A stretch of DNA of 64,000 nt from Coenobita brevimanus (GCA_032717465.1 CM064681.1:17421439-17485438); one strand, 5' to 3'; shown: positions 37,701-50,283, counted from the first letter of the stretch. Notes: a model not told the origin generated them from the sequence alone. Made by a program: numbers and translations.

Positions 37701-38187
37701 TGGACTCTTTTACTTTGTAGACCAGCTGGCCGCCAATCCCAGAGCTTCTGTGTCCAGGTACAGATGAATAAATCTGGATATGGAGCTAATATAACCAAGG
37801 CCTAATGTCCGTATACAGAGTATGACCAGATACGGTGTCCGGATAATTGAGTGGTCACTATACTGGAGATAGATGAAGATGCGTTTTGATCTGGAGAATT
37901 TCATTGTTGAATTCAGTCGTCTCTGAGAGGTGATTACATTTTTAATAATGCATCTCTTGTGAAGTAAAAAAGAGCTCCACTTTGTCTATAGATTTTTTTC
38001 ATTTGTTATTTGTTATTGTCCAACTATTACAGATTGGGAGGACATAGATTTCCAGCATCCTATCCTTGTTCTGATCACAAGGGTGGAGAATGTCACATAA
38101 CGACCTGTGTTTGCTGTGGCTGTAGTTGTGGCTGTGGCTCTGAATTTCTTTTCTCTGTTCCCTGTGAAAAGTTTTTATGTAAATAAT

Positions 38188-39482
38188 AGAGCGTGTGTAA
38201 GAGTGGGAAATGCTGTGAGTGATTGGTTTCCCGTGAGAGTGGGGCTGCGACAGAGATGTGTGATGTCGCCTTGATTGTTTAATATTTATATGGATGGTGT
38301 TGTAAGGGAGGTAAATGCAAGAATGTTAGGTGGAGGTCTGAGTCTGGTGAATGTTGATGGTGGAGAGTGGAATCTGAAGCAGCTGCTGTTTGCAGATGAT
38401 ACTGCACTGGTGGCTGATTCAGAGGAGAGATTGAGACAGTTGGTAGAAGAGTTTGGAAGGGTGTGTGAAAGGAGGACATTGAAAGTAAATGAGAATAAGA
38501 GTAAAGTGATGAAGTGTACGAGGTTGGTAGATGGTAGGGGGATGAATATAGTTTTGAATGGTGAGTTGCTTGAGGAGGTAGAGTGTTTTAAGTATTTAGG
38601 GTAGCATGTTGCTGTGGATGGAAGAATAGATGCAGAAGTGAAGTTTAGAATGAATGAAGTAGGTAAGGTGCTGGGAGAAATGAAAAAGGTGTTTAGATGT
38701 CGTTTGCTTAGAATGGATGTAAAGGGAAGGCTGTATGAGGGTGTTGTGACACCGACTGCATTACTCGTATATGGGGCTTAAACATGGAATATGGGTGTAG
38801 CAGAGAGGAAAAGTTTGAATGTAATGGAGATGAGGTGTCTGAGGAGTATATGTGGAGTGACGCATATGGATCAAGTGCGAAATGATGAAATGCGAAGGAG
38901 AACTGGAGTTGTTCGGGAGATGGCTGGTAGAGTTGAGCAGAGGGTGTTGTGATGGTTTGGGCATATGGAGAGAATGGAAAATGAGCGACTGGTGAAAAAG
39001 ATAACTAGATCTGATGTGAGAGGTGTAAGGCTGAGAGGAAGACCACGAATAGGATGGATGGACAGTGTGAAGAGAGCGTTGGATGCTACAGGGATGTCTG
39101 TTGAGCAAGGAAGAGTGGCTGTGTGTGACAGAAATAAATGGAGAGAAATTGTGAATGAATAAATGATGACGCAGCCCTGAGGGGATATTGCAGCTGGTCT
39201 GATCAGCTAGTTAGGTCAGGTGTGGGTAAGGGGATGGAACTAATATGATGTGGCAGGGGTAAACCAGCTCTGCTGTCAGGCCCTGCTGCGGGTATCACTG
39301 ATTGCACTGCACAGTTGACCCTTGGGCGGTGTGATGCGGTGAGGATCTGTCCCTTCTCCCCTTTGGGGCTAAGATGTGAATGAATGTGTTTGAATGGATG
39401 AGTAAATTGGGAGTGTGTCATCCTGTCTCGGCTACCTCTCTTTCCTTGGGGGAAGCAGCCTAGATATATAGATAGATAGATG
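38188..39482 (+). mobile_element. RTE-like LINE copy R3a, (ATAG)n tail
   Basis: A third RTE-like family. The translation reads VGNAVSDWFPVRVGLRQ, then an in-frame TGA (38272-38274, where relatives have Trp), LFNIYMDGVVREVN, LLFADDTALVADSEE with catalytic FADD, VNENKSKVMKCTR, VECFKYLG then a stop, then further in-frame stops near 38780 and 38950, GHMERMENERLVKKITRSD, LRGRPRIGWMDSVKRAL and RNKWREIVNE with a stop at 39160. A 300-bp 3' UTR with GGAAGCAGCCTAGATATATAG leads into ATAG repeats. It is 5'-truncated. The 3' half recurs at 53461-54018. Confidence 0.9.
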
Positions 39483-39545
39483 TTCCCTGTGCTACTTCTT
39501 CCTCATCAACCAAGGAAATATTATCCAGCGACATCTGGTCCTCTT

Positions 39546-41525
39546 CTTTTTTTTTTTTTGTGAGGAAGAAGGAACCAAAGACAACGAGCCTGCAAAACTA
39601 TTCCTTCCAAGAGAAAAACAAAATATAAGAGAGAGCCAAATTCAAGATCCGATCATTTCTAGATGCCTGGACACACTGCGTTTGAAAAACTGGAGATCAT
39701 AGGAAGTAGGAAATACAGACAGAGGGAGACAGTTCCAGAGTTGACCTGTTGCATAAATGAAGGACTGGGAGTAACGGTTATCTCTTGTATTAGAGAGTTG
39801 AACAGAAAAGGGATGTGAGTTTGCTGCTAGACGGGTACTACGCGTCCGTCATAGGGGTGGAGGAATGCAAGCAGACACTTCAGAGGAGCAGTGACCATTG
39901 AAGTAGCGATAGAAAAGAGATAAAGATGCAACAGTGTGGCGAAGAGACAAAGGTTGAAGGGAGTCAGTAAGAGGAGGAGAGTTAATGAGGCGAAAAGCCT
40001 TTGACTCCACCCTATTGAGAAGAGCTGTATGTGGGGAGCCTCCCCACACATGAGAGTTGTACTCTACACGGGGGCGGATAAAACCCCTGTATAGAGTCAA
40101 CAATTGTGCAGGGGTAAAGAAGGAACGGAGTCGGCTTAGCACACCCAATCTCTTGGAAGCAGATTTTACAAGAGATGTAATATGATCTTTCCAAGATAAG
40201 TCCCAAGTAAATGAAACCCCAAGCACGTTCAAGGATGATGCAGGATTAACCTGAATATTATCAAACATTAGTGGGTATACCTGTGGAAGATTTTTTCTGG
40301 TTGATAGGTGCAAAAACTGAGTCTTTGATGCATTAAAAACAACAAGATTATTTTTACCCCAGTTAGAGATATGAGCCAAGTCAGACATTAGGTGTGCCAT
40401 ACCCTCATCCCTTGTTTGTTGAAGTAACTGATGAGATGGACGTTGCGGGAATCGAATGGAAAGGTGAAGAGTGGAGTCATCAGCATATGAATGGATAGGG
40501 TTAGATGTACAGCTTAGAAGGTCATTGATGAATAAAAGAGAGTTAGTGATAGGACAGAGTCCTGAGGAACACCACTGTTAATAGATCTAGGAGAAGAACG
40601 ATGGCCGTCTACAACAGCTACTATAGAACGACCAGAAAGGAAGCTAGAGATGAAGGCACAGATAGAAGGATAGAAACCGTAAGAGGGCAGTTTGGAAATT
40701 AAAGATTTATGCCAGACTCGATCGAAAGCCTTAGAGATGTCAAGTGCAATGGCAAAGCTTTCGCCAAAGTCCCACAAGGAGGATGACCAGGAGTCTGAAA
40801 GGTAGGTGAGAAGATTGCCGGTGGAGCGTCTCTGACGGAACCCATACTGACGATCAGAAAGAAGGTTGTGGTAGGAAAGATGCTTTAAAATTTTTCTATT
40901 AAGAACAGACTCGAAAGTTTTTGAGATACAGGATGTTAAAGCAATTGGACGATAGTTAGAGGGTTGGGAATGGTCACCCTTCTTTGGGACTGGGTGAATG
41001 AGAGCAAACTTACAGCAAGAAGGAAAGGTACAAGTTGACAGACAAAGGCGAAAGAGTTTGCCTAGGCAGGGTGTAAGCACAGAAGCACAGTTCTTGAGAA
41101 CAACAGGAGGGACTCCATCAGGCCCATATGCCTTATTAGTACTGAGGCCTGTGGCAGCAGAAAATACATCAGCTGAAGAAATTTTAATGTCAGCCATGAA
41201 GAAGTCAGAGGGGGGAAGTGATGGAGGAACAGCACCGGAATCGTCTAAGGTGGAATTGGAGGAGAAAGTCTGAGCGAAGAGATCTGCTTTATCAGTAGAA
41301 GAAATAGCTACAGAGCCATCAAAGTAGAAAAGAGGAGGGAAGGATGATGAGGTAAAGTTGTGAGAAAGGTTTTTGGCAAGGTGCCAGAAGGAGCGGGAAG
41401 AATTCGAGTTAGAGAGTTGAGAGCACTTAGTACGGATGAAATTATTTTTAGCAGAGCGAAGAACAGACTTAGCATTATTCCGGGCAGAAACGTATAAAAG
41501 ATGTGATTCAGGGTACATCTGCAAA
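39546..41525 (-). mobile_element. Jockey/CR1-like LINE copy J2, minus strand, poly(A) tail
   Basis: Read from 41525 down. The frame is open through [78 protein letters not shown] and ALDISKAFDRVWHKS to the turn GVPQ. A 4-bp deletion near 40540 then shifts the frame just before YADD. The C-terminal part (MAHLMSDLAHISNWGKN to SACIPPPL) is open in 39849-40400. It ends in a T-run at 39546-39560, that is poly(A) on its own strand. It is 5'-truncated within the linker between endonuclease and RT. Confidence 0.92.
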
Positions 41526-41939
41526 TCCCTCACTCATATTGCCTCGAGTAACCTCTACGACAGCCACCAAACATCCATAAATAATGGGAGTGAAAAAGAC
41601 TGCAGGGTAGATATGGGACGACAATTTCCTCCACCATGTTTGATCATTTCAGGCATACGGTGCACTGCATACTGACTATATTGTTTAGTACTCATTTAGT
41701 AGATTTTTTTTTTTCTCACCGAGTACACTGCTGAATCATTGTAGATAAAGCATTGGCAATATTAACAACCCTCTCTTGGTTTTTCAAGTGCATTAGCTTT
41801 TCTTTACTTTTATTTTTTAAATCTCCAAACTGAAAAGCTGATGGCTCCCATTACAGATGAAGAGGGAGAAGGCACCATCGTGAAGCTTCCACTGGCAGGA
41901 TTGTAAAAGTTATTGACAACATACACTATAATTCCACTG
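41526..41939. other. No recognised feature
   Basis: About 400 bases; nothing was recognised apart from a T-run near 41705. Confidence 0.5.
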
Positions 41940-42330
41940 AAGATGCACACTGGACAGTATCATAGGAAGTGTCACTAGCATGGCACCAATGGTGACATAC
42001 ACAAGCCACAATAAGTCACTGGCACGGTTCACACGAGATGCACATAATATACGAGCGAAGCAAGAGTCACTGGCCGGGCACAACACACTAAAACACAGCA
42101 GGAGATGCACACAGAGCACCAGCCTAGCAAAAGTCACCAATAACTGGAGACGCATACAGGTCACTATAAAGTCTTTGGTAGGTCAGCAGGAAATACACAC
42201 TTGTACAAAGCAAGAGTCACTTACAGGGCTTATGGAGATGGGCACAGGTCACAGTCATACCAAAGTATTACTAGCATGACACCTCTAGAAACGCACTGGC
42301 CACTGCCTTCAAAAGAGTCACTGGCAAGGT
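41940..42330. repeat. Degenerate minisatellite, roughly 40-60 bp units
   Basis: Repeated but diverged blocks: (A)AGTCACTGGC-GGG, GAGATGCACAC and CAAAGCAAG recur in the same order (AAGTCACTGGCACGG at 42015, AGTCACTGGCCGG near 42065, AGTCACTTACAGG near 42213, AGTCACTGGCAAGG near 42317). Spacing varies, so this is an old array. Confidence 0.6.
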
Positions 42331-42879
42331 ATTGCTGAACTGTAGACAATATCCACTGCACTCATCAGCCTGTACAGTTAACTTTTACATGAGACAGCAT
42401 AGCAAACTGACTGATGGAAATTGCAGTTGAACGGTAAAGTGGATGCAACATGCAAGATGGAAGCCAAGATAGTTGTGTAAATGTTACTTTTTTAACTAGC
42501 TCAGCTGTTGCTGTTCATGCTTATGCTAGGGTATGACAGTTAACTCCTAGCATGATGAGTAGGCAGAAGCCTCGTACTCAGAGGTGTGTACAGAAATTTG
42601 ATAAAATTTAATGGTACTACAGCTGTAATTTAGTGAGGTAAGGGGAGGGTATGAGAGTAAATGGTGTCATGCACATAGCATGATAAATATGCTTTGGTCC
42701 CTAGGAGATTCAACTCTTGATATCAGTTTTGAGTCATTATTGCAATTTGACTGCGTTGCTTTCTGTTAATTTGTCAGTAATAAGTCAATGTAGTCAACTA
42801 CTTTTCTCATATAGTAAAAATGACCATTTAAGCCCATCTCCAGCTATCGTCCCGAGGGCTGAGTCCTGCACCTACCTAT
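42331..42879. other. No recognised feature
   Basis: AT-rich, with no recognised features. Confidence 0.5.
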
Positions 42880-43740
42880 TTTCCCTCCACAGACCTTTTC
42901 CAGAATGGATCAGTTTTCTCTCATGAACCTACATTCCCCCACAGACCTAATTACTCCCTTTATACCAGCTTTCCTCATGGACGTGTTTTCCCTCCAAGAT
43001 ATGTTTTTCACCATGAATCTTTTTTTTTTTTTTTTTTTTTTTTTCCGAGGAACCTATTCTCCACCATTGACCTGTTTCACTACAGAACCTGTTTCATTAT
43101 CATGGACCTTTTCCCCATGGACCTATGCACCTCAAGGACTTACTTTATCTGAGGACCAGTTCTGCCCATGGACCTATATTACCATAAACCTACTTTTCCT
43201 GTCTGACCGGTTTCAGTCCATGGATGTACTTTATGCAATGCACCTATTTTCCCCTCTGGACCTATTTTCCCCCATGGGCCTATTTTCCTCCGCTTAGACA
43301 GTTTTCCCCTAATGGGGGCCAACTTTACCCATGGACGTACTTCACACTCATAGACATACTTGTTCTCATTAGACCTTATTCCTAATAGATTTATTTCCCT
43401 CATGGACCTATTTTGTCCTTTTCATCAATTATGCATGTTGATATAAACTACTTGAAGACAATATCCCTTGGACCTTTTTTCCACATAGAACTATTTCTCG
43501 CCATTGGGAAGCACCTAATCACCAGACAGACCTATTTTCTCCCATGAACCTATATCCCATGTGAACCTATTTTTACATGTTGAGTTTGTGTTCCCGCATG
43601 GGTCTATTTTAACAGAGGATTTTATTCCCCATAGGCATACTTTCCCACTTGTTTTCCCACTTGGCCACAGTCCTACCATGGACCCATTCTCCAGTAGACC
43701 TACTTTTCCATAACTCACCCACCTACCCACTACCCAGTCC
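42880..43740. repeat. Degenerate minisatellite, consensus CATGGACCTATTTTCCCC
   Basis: Dozens of variants of (C)CATGGACCTATTTTCCC at irregular spacing of about 20-30 bases, for example at 43116, 43168, 43255-43290 and 43404. A T-run of about 25 lies at 43020. The reading frames through it follow the repeat and are not genes. Confidence 0.85.
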
Positions 43741-43767
43741 ACATTCCCATCCACTCATCCAGTGTGG

Positions 43768-43769
<2 letters not shown>

Positions 43770-43828
<59 letters not shown>
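43770..43828. repeat. (GA)n microsatellite
   Basis: About 29 GA units. Confidence 0.97.
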
Positions 43829-43832
<4 letters not shown>

Positions 43833-43983
43833 CAATCAGACTGAATAATATAGATAATATACAACATGAAATTACTGGTATTCATTAAAACGCCTACCGC
43901 AAATATGAAAAGATAGTACATGTTTTTTGTTTTTGTTTTTTTTTCTTTTTAAGATCACTGGAACTGAGATGTGGCAGTCATAG

Positions 43984-44216
43984 CATGGTCGGCTGAACAC
44001 TGGAGCGGTGGTGCTAAAGACAGTGGGCAGCCTGTTGGGCCAGGGTACGTACGGTTGTGTGTCAACCAGCTACTCCAGGTATGGTCTGGTGGCAGCCTGG
44101 CTGTTGTTTGGTGTGGTGCTGAATACAGTGTACCGCAGCAGCCTCATCGCCTTCCCCACGCTACCAAGACCACACAGGCCAGAAACCATCGAGGAGTTTG
44201 TTGCAGCAGTAGAAAA
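43984..44216 (+). CDS. Ionotropic receptor-like exon (last transmembrane region of the channel)
   Basis: A short, relatively GC-rich open frame in AT-rich surroundings. The translation runs VVLKTVGSLLGQG, then YGLVAAWLLFGVVLNTVYRSS and LIAFPTLPRPHRPETIEEF. A hydrophobic helix ending in YRSSLIAF, followed by a Pro-rich stretch and PETIEEFV, is the layout of arthropod ionotropic receptors (IRs), where the position equals the SYTANLAAF motif of glutamate receptors. These are ligand-gated channels of chemosensory neuron membranes. A pyrimidine-rich stretch with AG (43921-43980) could be the splice acceptor, and GTATTG at 44217 a donor just before the in-frame TGA. No neighbouring exon was found, so it may be one exon of a gene with long introns or a pseudogene fragment. 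Confidence 0.6.
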
Positions 44217-44269
44217 GTATTGACACATAGCCTTGAATATTGTGTAATCTCTCATAAACCATGAGCAGG

Positions 44270-44271
<2 letters not shown>

Positions 44272-44305
<34 letters not shown>
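44272..44305. repeat. (CT)n microsatellite
   Basis: About 17 CT units, just after the receptor-like exon. Confidence 0.95.
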
Positions 44306-44308
<3 letters not shown>

Positions 44309-45103
44309 CTAATAGAACTTCTTACCAGATGGCTGTCTGCATCTTTTCTGCTTCAGAATAGGCGAAGGGTAATCAAACAGTTGAAAGGTAAGCTTCCACG
44401 GTCCACTATAGATAGAATGAATCATAAGTACATTTTCAGATGTTTGCTTTATGACAAGGAGATAAGTATACGAAACTGTAGACTCAAAAGCTGTAAGTTT
44501 TCCATACACTTTATTCCTAACATTGGATAAAGAAAACTATGTGCAAGGCTTCCCACACTCACAACGTCGTTGGGTAAAGTGATGGTTCCAAGCTTTCTTA
44601 GAATATCTGTGAAGCAGTTACGATGACACTGTTACTCTGCAGTAAAGCACATCTGCCAACTTGAACCATACCACTAAATGGTATATATTCATTTGGAATT
44701 AATTTCTGGCCAAGGTTTTCCTGCAGCGACATCCTGTTGAAGATTTGCCTTGACTAAGTTGAATAGTCATTTATGTCTCCACCTCAAAACGCCCCTTATT
44801 CGCTCGACACATCACCCTGCTATCTGTCACCTTACTCTTTCTCGCTTCTCCATGTTCCCAGTACATTACGAGGATGCAGCACTTTCAAATCTGGGAGAAA
44901 CTCCTTCCTTTTGAACAGACCAAGGCCTTTTGAAATCTAGACGCTTGTAGAGCTTCCTAGACATACAAACGTCCCTCAGTCACCTCCCTTTCTTCCGAAA
45001 GAACGTCAGTGGACTGCAGGGAAAAAGTAACTTTAGCTTGCAGTCCACTGGATTCACGTCCCAGTGAGCTCTCGTCGTCTCTGCTCTCACCCTCTGAATC
45101 CAA

Positions 45104-45105
<2 letters not shown>
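44306..45105. other. No recognised feature
   Basis: About 800 bases searched for another receptor exon; none was seen. Confidence 0.5.

Positions 45106-45190
<85 letters not shown>
45106..45190. repeat. (CT)n followed by (TA)n
   Basis: (CT)n to about 45147, then (TA)n. Confidence 0.96.
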
Positions 45191-45193
<3 letters not shown>

Positions 45194-45542
45194 TATATAA
45201 TACACAGTCGGATTCACAGAATTTAGCTTAGTTCAAGGTTTGACTTGTCGACTGGAAGGCAGTAGATAAAGTCTCAACTTGACCCATTCATTAACAGTGG
45301 TTCTTCCTAAGTTGAAAGGACAAAGCCACAATGATACAAAAGAAATGTCCCAGGCTGAAAAAACAAAGTTTAGAGTCAAACAGTATCAGTGGTTTAATGG
45401 CCCTTTGGTCCTACAGCTGGTTTACATTCATATGTCTATCTACCTGTCTATAGCTTGACGCCATATTCCTGTAAGGAGTGGGCGATTAACGATGAGTTAG
45501 TTGTTTTAAGGGGAGGAGCACTAACTCAGCACCAACCCATCT
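45191..45542. other. No recognised feature
   Basis: A possible remnant of LINE 5' sequence, but no match could be made. Confidence 0.4.
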
Positions 45543-48512
45543 GTTGACACGTAGGAAACACATTTGGTTCATTTCTGCAACATTCGCGGCCTTTCCTCTA
45601 ACTTTCGCTCTGTTGAGCACCACCTCTCCTCCTCTAAACCTCACCTTCTTTTTCTAATGGAGACTCAGCTGTCTGAGGCAACTGATAGCAAACCCTTTTA
45701 TGTATCCTCCTACTTTCTCTATACTCATTTCAAAGCCAAAGGTGGCTGTTGTGTATATATACGCAACAACTTATCTTTCTCTCATGTTCCTGAACTCGAT
45801 TCTTCTGAATTCTCTACACTCTGGCTTCGGCTTTCCTGTCATTCTCTGACTAAATATATCAGTGCTGTTTACTTATCCCCTAATTCTACTGACTATCAAA
45901 AATTCTTCGACTATCTTACTTCTACGATGGAACACATTCTATCCATTTCTCCTTTCTCTGAAATCTCCATTCTTGGAGATTTCAATGTTCACCACCACCT
46001 TTGGCTCTCCTCTCCTTTCACGGATCCACCTGGTGAACAAGCCTACATCTTTTCTATCCTTAGTGACCTAGAGCAGCTTGTACAGCACCCTACCCGTATC
46101 CCTGACTGCCTTGGAGAAAGCTCCAACATACTTGACCTCTTCCTCACAACTAATCCTTCTGCTTACTCTGTTAATCTTTTCTCTCCATTGGGGTCCTCCG
46201 ATCACAACCTTATTACCTTAACCTGTCCTATCACTCCGGTATGGCCTGTGGACCCTCCAGGGAAACGTCGTCTGTGGCATTTTGGAGCTGCGGACTGGGA
46301 GGCCCTCAGGCAGTACTTCTTTGATTTTCCCTGGAATGATTACTGCTTCCATGGCCGGGAGCCATCTGAGTGTGCCTTCATGACACGGAGGTTATTCTCT
46401 CGGGCATGGAAGCATACATTCCTTTCTCATATCCTTTGACTAACCCAAGAAAGCCTTGGTTTAATCACGCTTGTTCTAATGCTGTCCACAACAAGGAGAG
46501 GGCGTACAAAAGGTACCGGAGCCAACCCACCCCTGAATCACATCATCTTTATGTTTCTGCCCGGAATTGTTCTAAGTCTGTTCTTCGCTCTACTAAAAAT
46601 AATTTCATCCATACTAAATGCTCTCAACTCTCCAACTCGAATTCTTCCCGCTCCTTCTGGCACCTTGCCAAAACTCTTTCTAACAACTTTACCTCATCAT
46701 CCTTCCCTCCTCTTTTCTACTCTGATGGTTCTGAAGCTATTTCTTCTACTGATAAAGCAGTTCTCTTCGCACAGACTTTCTCCTCCAATTCCACCTAGGA
46801 CAATTCCGGTGCTGTTCCTCCATCACTTCCCCCCTCTGACTTCCTCAGGGCTGACATTAAAATTTCTTCAGTTGATGTATTTTCTGCCATCACTGGCCTC
46901 AGTACTAACAAGGCATATGGGCCTGATGGGGTCCCTCCTGTTATTCTCAAGAACTGTGCTTCTGTGCTTACACCCCGCCTAGGCAAACTCTTTCGCCTTT
47001 GTCTGTCAATTTGTACCTTTCCTTCTTGCTGTAAGTTTGCTCTCATTCACCCAGTCCCAAAGAAGGGTGACCACTCCCAACCCTCCAACTATCATCCAAT
47101 TGCTTTAACATCCTGTATCTCAAAAGTTTTCGAGTCAATTCTCAATAGAAAAATTTTAAGGCATCTTTCCTATCACAACCTTCTTTCCGATCGTCAGTAT
47201 GGGTTCCGTCAGGGACGCTCCACTGGCGATCTTCTCACCTACCTTTCAGACTCCAGGTCATCCTCCTGTCGGGACTTTGGCGAAAGCTTTGCCATTGCAC
47301 TTGACATCTCAAAGGCTTTCGATCGAGTCAGGCATAAATCTTTAATTTCCAAACTGCCCTCTTACGGTTTCTATCCTTCTATCTGTGCCTTCATCGCTAG
47401 CTTCCTTTCTGGTCGTTCTATAGCCGCTGTTGTAGACGGCCATCGTTCTTCTCCTAGATCTATCAACAGTGGTGTTCCTCAGGGCTTTGTCCTATGACCA
47501 ACTCTCTTCCTTTTATTCATCAATGATCTTCTAAGCTGTACATCTAACCCTATCCACTCATACGCTGATGACTCCACCCTTCACCTTTCCATTCGGTTCC
47601 TGCAACGCCCATCTCAACAGTTACTTCAACAAACAAGGGATGAGGCTATGGCACACCTAATGTCTGACTTGGCTCGTATCTCTGACTGGGGTAAAAATAA
47701 TATGGTTGTTTTTAATGAATCTAAGACTCAGTTCTTACACCTACTGTATCAACCCGACAAAATCTTCCACAGGTATACCCACTAATGTTTAATAATATTC
47801 AGCTTAATCCTACATCATCCTTGAACATGCTTGGGGTTTCATTTACTCGGGACTTATCTTGGAAAGATCATATTACATCTCTTGGAAAATCTGCTTCCAA
47901 GAGATTGGGTGTGCTAAGCCGACTTCGCTCTTTCTTTACCCCTGCACAATTGTTGACTCTATACAGGGGTTTTATCTGCCCCTGTGTAGAGTACAACTCT
48001 CATGTGTGGGGAGGCTCCCCACATACAGCTCTTCTCAATAGAGTGGAGTCAAAGGTTTTTCGTCTCATTAACTCTCCTCCTTTTACTGACTCCCTTCAAC
48101 CTTTGTCTCTTCGCCGCACTGTTGCATCTTTATCTCTTTTCTATCGCTACTTTAATGGTCACTGCTCCTCTGAACTGTCTGCTTGCATTCCTCCACCTCT
48201 ACGACGGGCGCGTAGCACCCGTCTGGGAGCAAACTCTCATCCCTTTTCTGTCCAACTCTCTAATGCAAGAGTTAACCGTTACTCCAAGTCTTTCATTTAT
48301 GCAACAGGTCAGCTCTGGAACTGTCTCCCTCTGTCTGTATTTCCTGCTGCCTATGATCTCCAGTCTTTCAAACGCAGTGTGTCCAGGCATCTCAAAATGA
48401 TCGGATCTTGAATTTGGCTCTCTATTGTATTTTGTTTTTCTCTTTGAGGGAACTGTTACTGCGGGCTCATGGCCTTTGGTTCCTTCTTCCTTGCATTAAA
48501 AAAAAAAAAATG
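45543..48512 (+). mobile_element. Jockey/CR1-like LINE copy J3, longest (endonuclease plus RT), poly(A) tail
   Basis: An APE endonuclease lies in 45564-46439: [17 protein letters not shown] (catalytic Glu), [20 protein letters not shown] (Asp and Asn) and GSSDHNLI (Asp-His). A frameshift near 46385 follows. The linker has YVSARNCSKSVLRS and SFWHLAKTLS, then TAG at 46797-46799 where J2 has Leu. [62 protein letters not shown], a TGA at 47496-47498, then SYADDSTLH. A 5-bp insertion near 47743 shifts the frame again; the C-terminal domain (47785-48411) is open to HLKMIGS. The tail is an A-run at 48499-48510. Endonuclease and RT are both present, but four breaks make it inactive. The extreme N-terminus is not evident. 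Confidence 0.93.
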
Positions 48513-48516
48513 AAAT

Positions 48517-48760
48517 GTTTAAATGGTTACCACCCAACACTGCAAATGGTTTCCTGGCTTACGGGAAACCATTTGTCACTTAATGTAAAGCCGCCTGAAA
48601 AGGAAAGAGAAGTAATAAAAAGTGATAGGAAAGATGGGAGAAATAGGAAGAGAAGAGGGCAGACACAGATAAAGAATGAGAAAGGTGAAGGAAGAAGTAG
48701 GCAGTACTATAGCAAGTGAGTGGATGATGGTCGCCAACACCTACCGGCGAAAAATGCTCC
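48517..48760. repeat. Purine-rich dispersed repeat, second copy
   Basis: GGTTACCACCC, GGGAAACCATTTG, a long GA-rich stretch and GTGGATGATGGTCGCC-ACACCTACC, in the same order as 15115-15392. It directly follows the J3 poly(A). Confidence 0.6.
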
Positions 48761-50283
48761 TCACGTCAGATCCTGAGCTGCTTTAGTAGATGGGTAATAA
48801 AATATCTTTCTGTGTATGAAGAAACGCTTAGGAAATGTTGTATGGATTCATTGTCTCATTTTGCCATTATACAACATGAAATAGGCTAAAAGAGGACACA
48901 GATCTCCGTCAGGTATAATCACCTGAACTATAATTACTCTCATTTTCACGTTTCCTGGGCGACTGTTGCATCCCATGTCAGTTTACACAAAGCCTTCTCC
49001 AAGTCCAAGTCACCGGTGTTCAGGGCTCTGGGAGAACTAATGTACTGTATGTTGGAGTCAATGTTATTGATGGACTACGAGACACCGTTACTATGAAGTG
49101 AGGTTCTTTACACACCTTTGAGCTATTTTGTATATTGAATACTGATAAACTGCATAAAGGTATTATAATTGATAATAAAAGCTTGTAGTTTCATAGTATT
49201 GTATGTGATGTTAGGGCCTTTCTGTCACAGGACGTCATTTTGACTCCCTTTACTTATCCAAAACTAAGTTAGGTCAGATAAAGCTTTCATTAGCCCGTTC
49301 ATAACGACAGGCCTTTCATTAAACTAATACAAGTGTTTGGAGGAAAACCTAAGCTAAATGGAACCATACATTAAGGAAGGGGTGAACCCTTCAATATGGT
49401 CACGCTTTTATAGTCTTGCTAGTTTCAGATTAAATTAAGTATAGGAAACATCTGTACTGAACAGGTTAAATCAATGCAGTATCCTTCCTGCCGATTTGAG
49501 AAGTATCTTATAAAAATAAGATGATCATAATTATCAGAGTTTCATGAAAATGCGTGAAAAATATGTCATCGATGTTAATATCACAATGACCTTAAGTTGT
49601 ATCACTGTCCTTATATTTTCGTTGCAGTGTTTACACCATAATGAGTTCCTTAATTAAAGGTATTATCCGGAACTGTTTACCTGACTTTGCAAATTTCCTC
49701 CATCTGTATCTCGTTTTGATTTCCCAGAGCTGTGACTTATCTGAAGAGGATTCAGGTTGTGTCGTATTTTCAGTACATGTATATAATTCCTTTTATTTTT
49801 AGTTTCACTTATGTCCACATACAAGTATTGTCTGTGAAACTTCTTCTGTTTGCCGTGTTTGCTTCCAGCTGAGAAAGAAAACCTACCTTCAAAACTTTTT
49901 TTTTTTTTTTTTGGCGCATTATAAATACGTGAGAATAACTGTGATGTCAAGGCGGTAGTTGGATCCTTTGCTAGATTGCACGCGAAAGAATCCGGTTCAG
50001 AAAGACTTCGAACCATTCATCTTAGCCTGTACTTTAGTTTCACATGCAGAACCTGGGGATATAACTAATAATGCTTGTTCATTCAAGTAGACAAATAAAT
50101 GGTCGTGTAAGATAACGAGACATAGAAATTAATGAAAAGAAGACAAGGACATGGAATATATTGGACATATTTGTTGGACACCACATATGTACGTGAAACA
50201 TATAATAGTGTGTTAACGTGACCGTCAAAGCAATACCATAATATGTGATAGGTATTTGTTCTTCTGTCTTACTATCCATATCA
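48761..50283. other. No recognised feature
   Basis: About 1.5 kb of AT-rich DNA with a T-run at 49898. Nothing was recognised. Confidence 0.5.

Larger units (their letters stand above)
34549..37865 (-). mobile_element. Degenerate pogo/Tigger DNA transposon TIG1
   Basis: A 3.3-kb element. The left end reads CAGTAATCTCTCAATTATCC and the right end, on the minus strand, CAGTATAGTGACCACTCAATTATCC; the inner CTCAATTATCC is shared exactly, with a few extra bases in the right copy. CAGT ends and a TA target are usual for Tigger. The left flank is TA (within (TA)n), the right flank is GA, so one side of the TA duplication is mutated or lost. The minus strand codes for a broken DDE transposase (35330-36835). 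Upstream of the gene is a tandem array (37295-37700). Confidence 0.82.
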
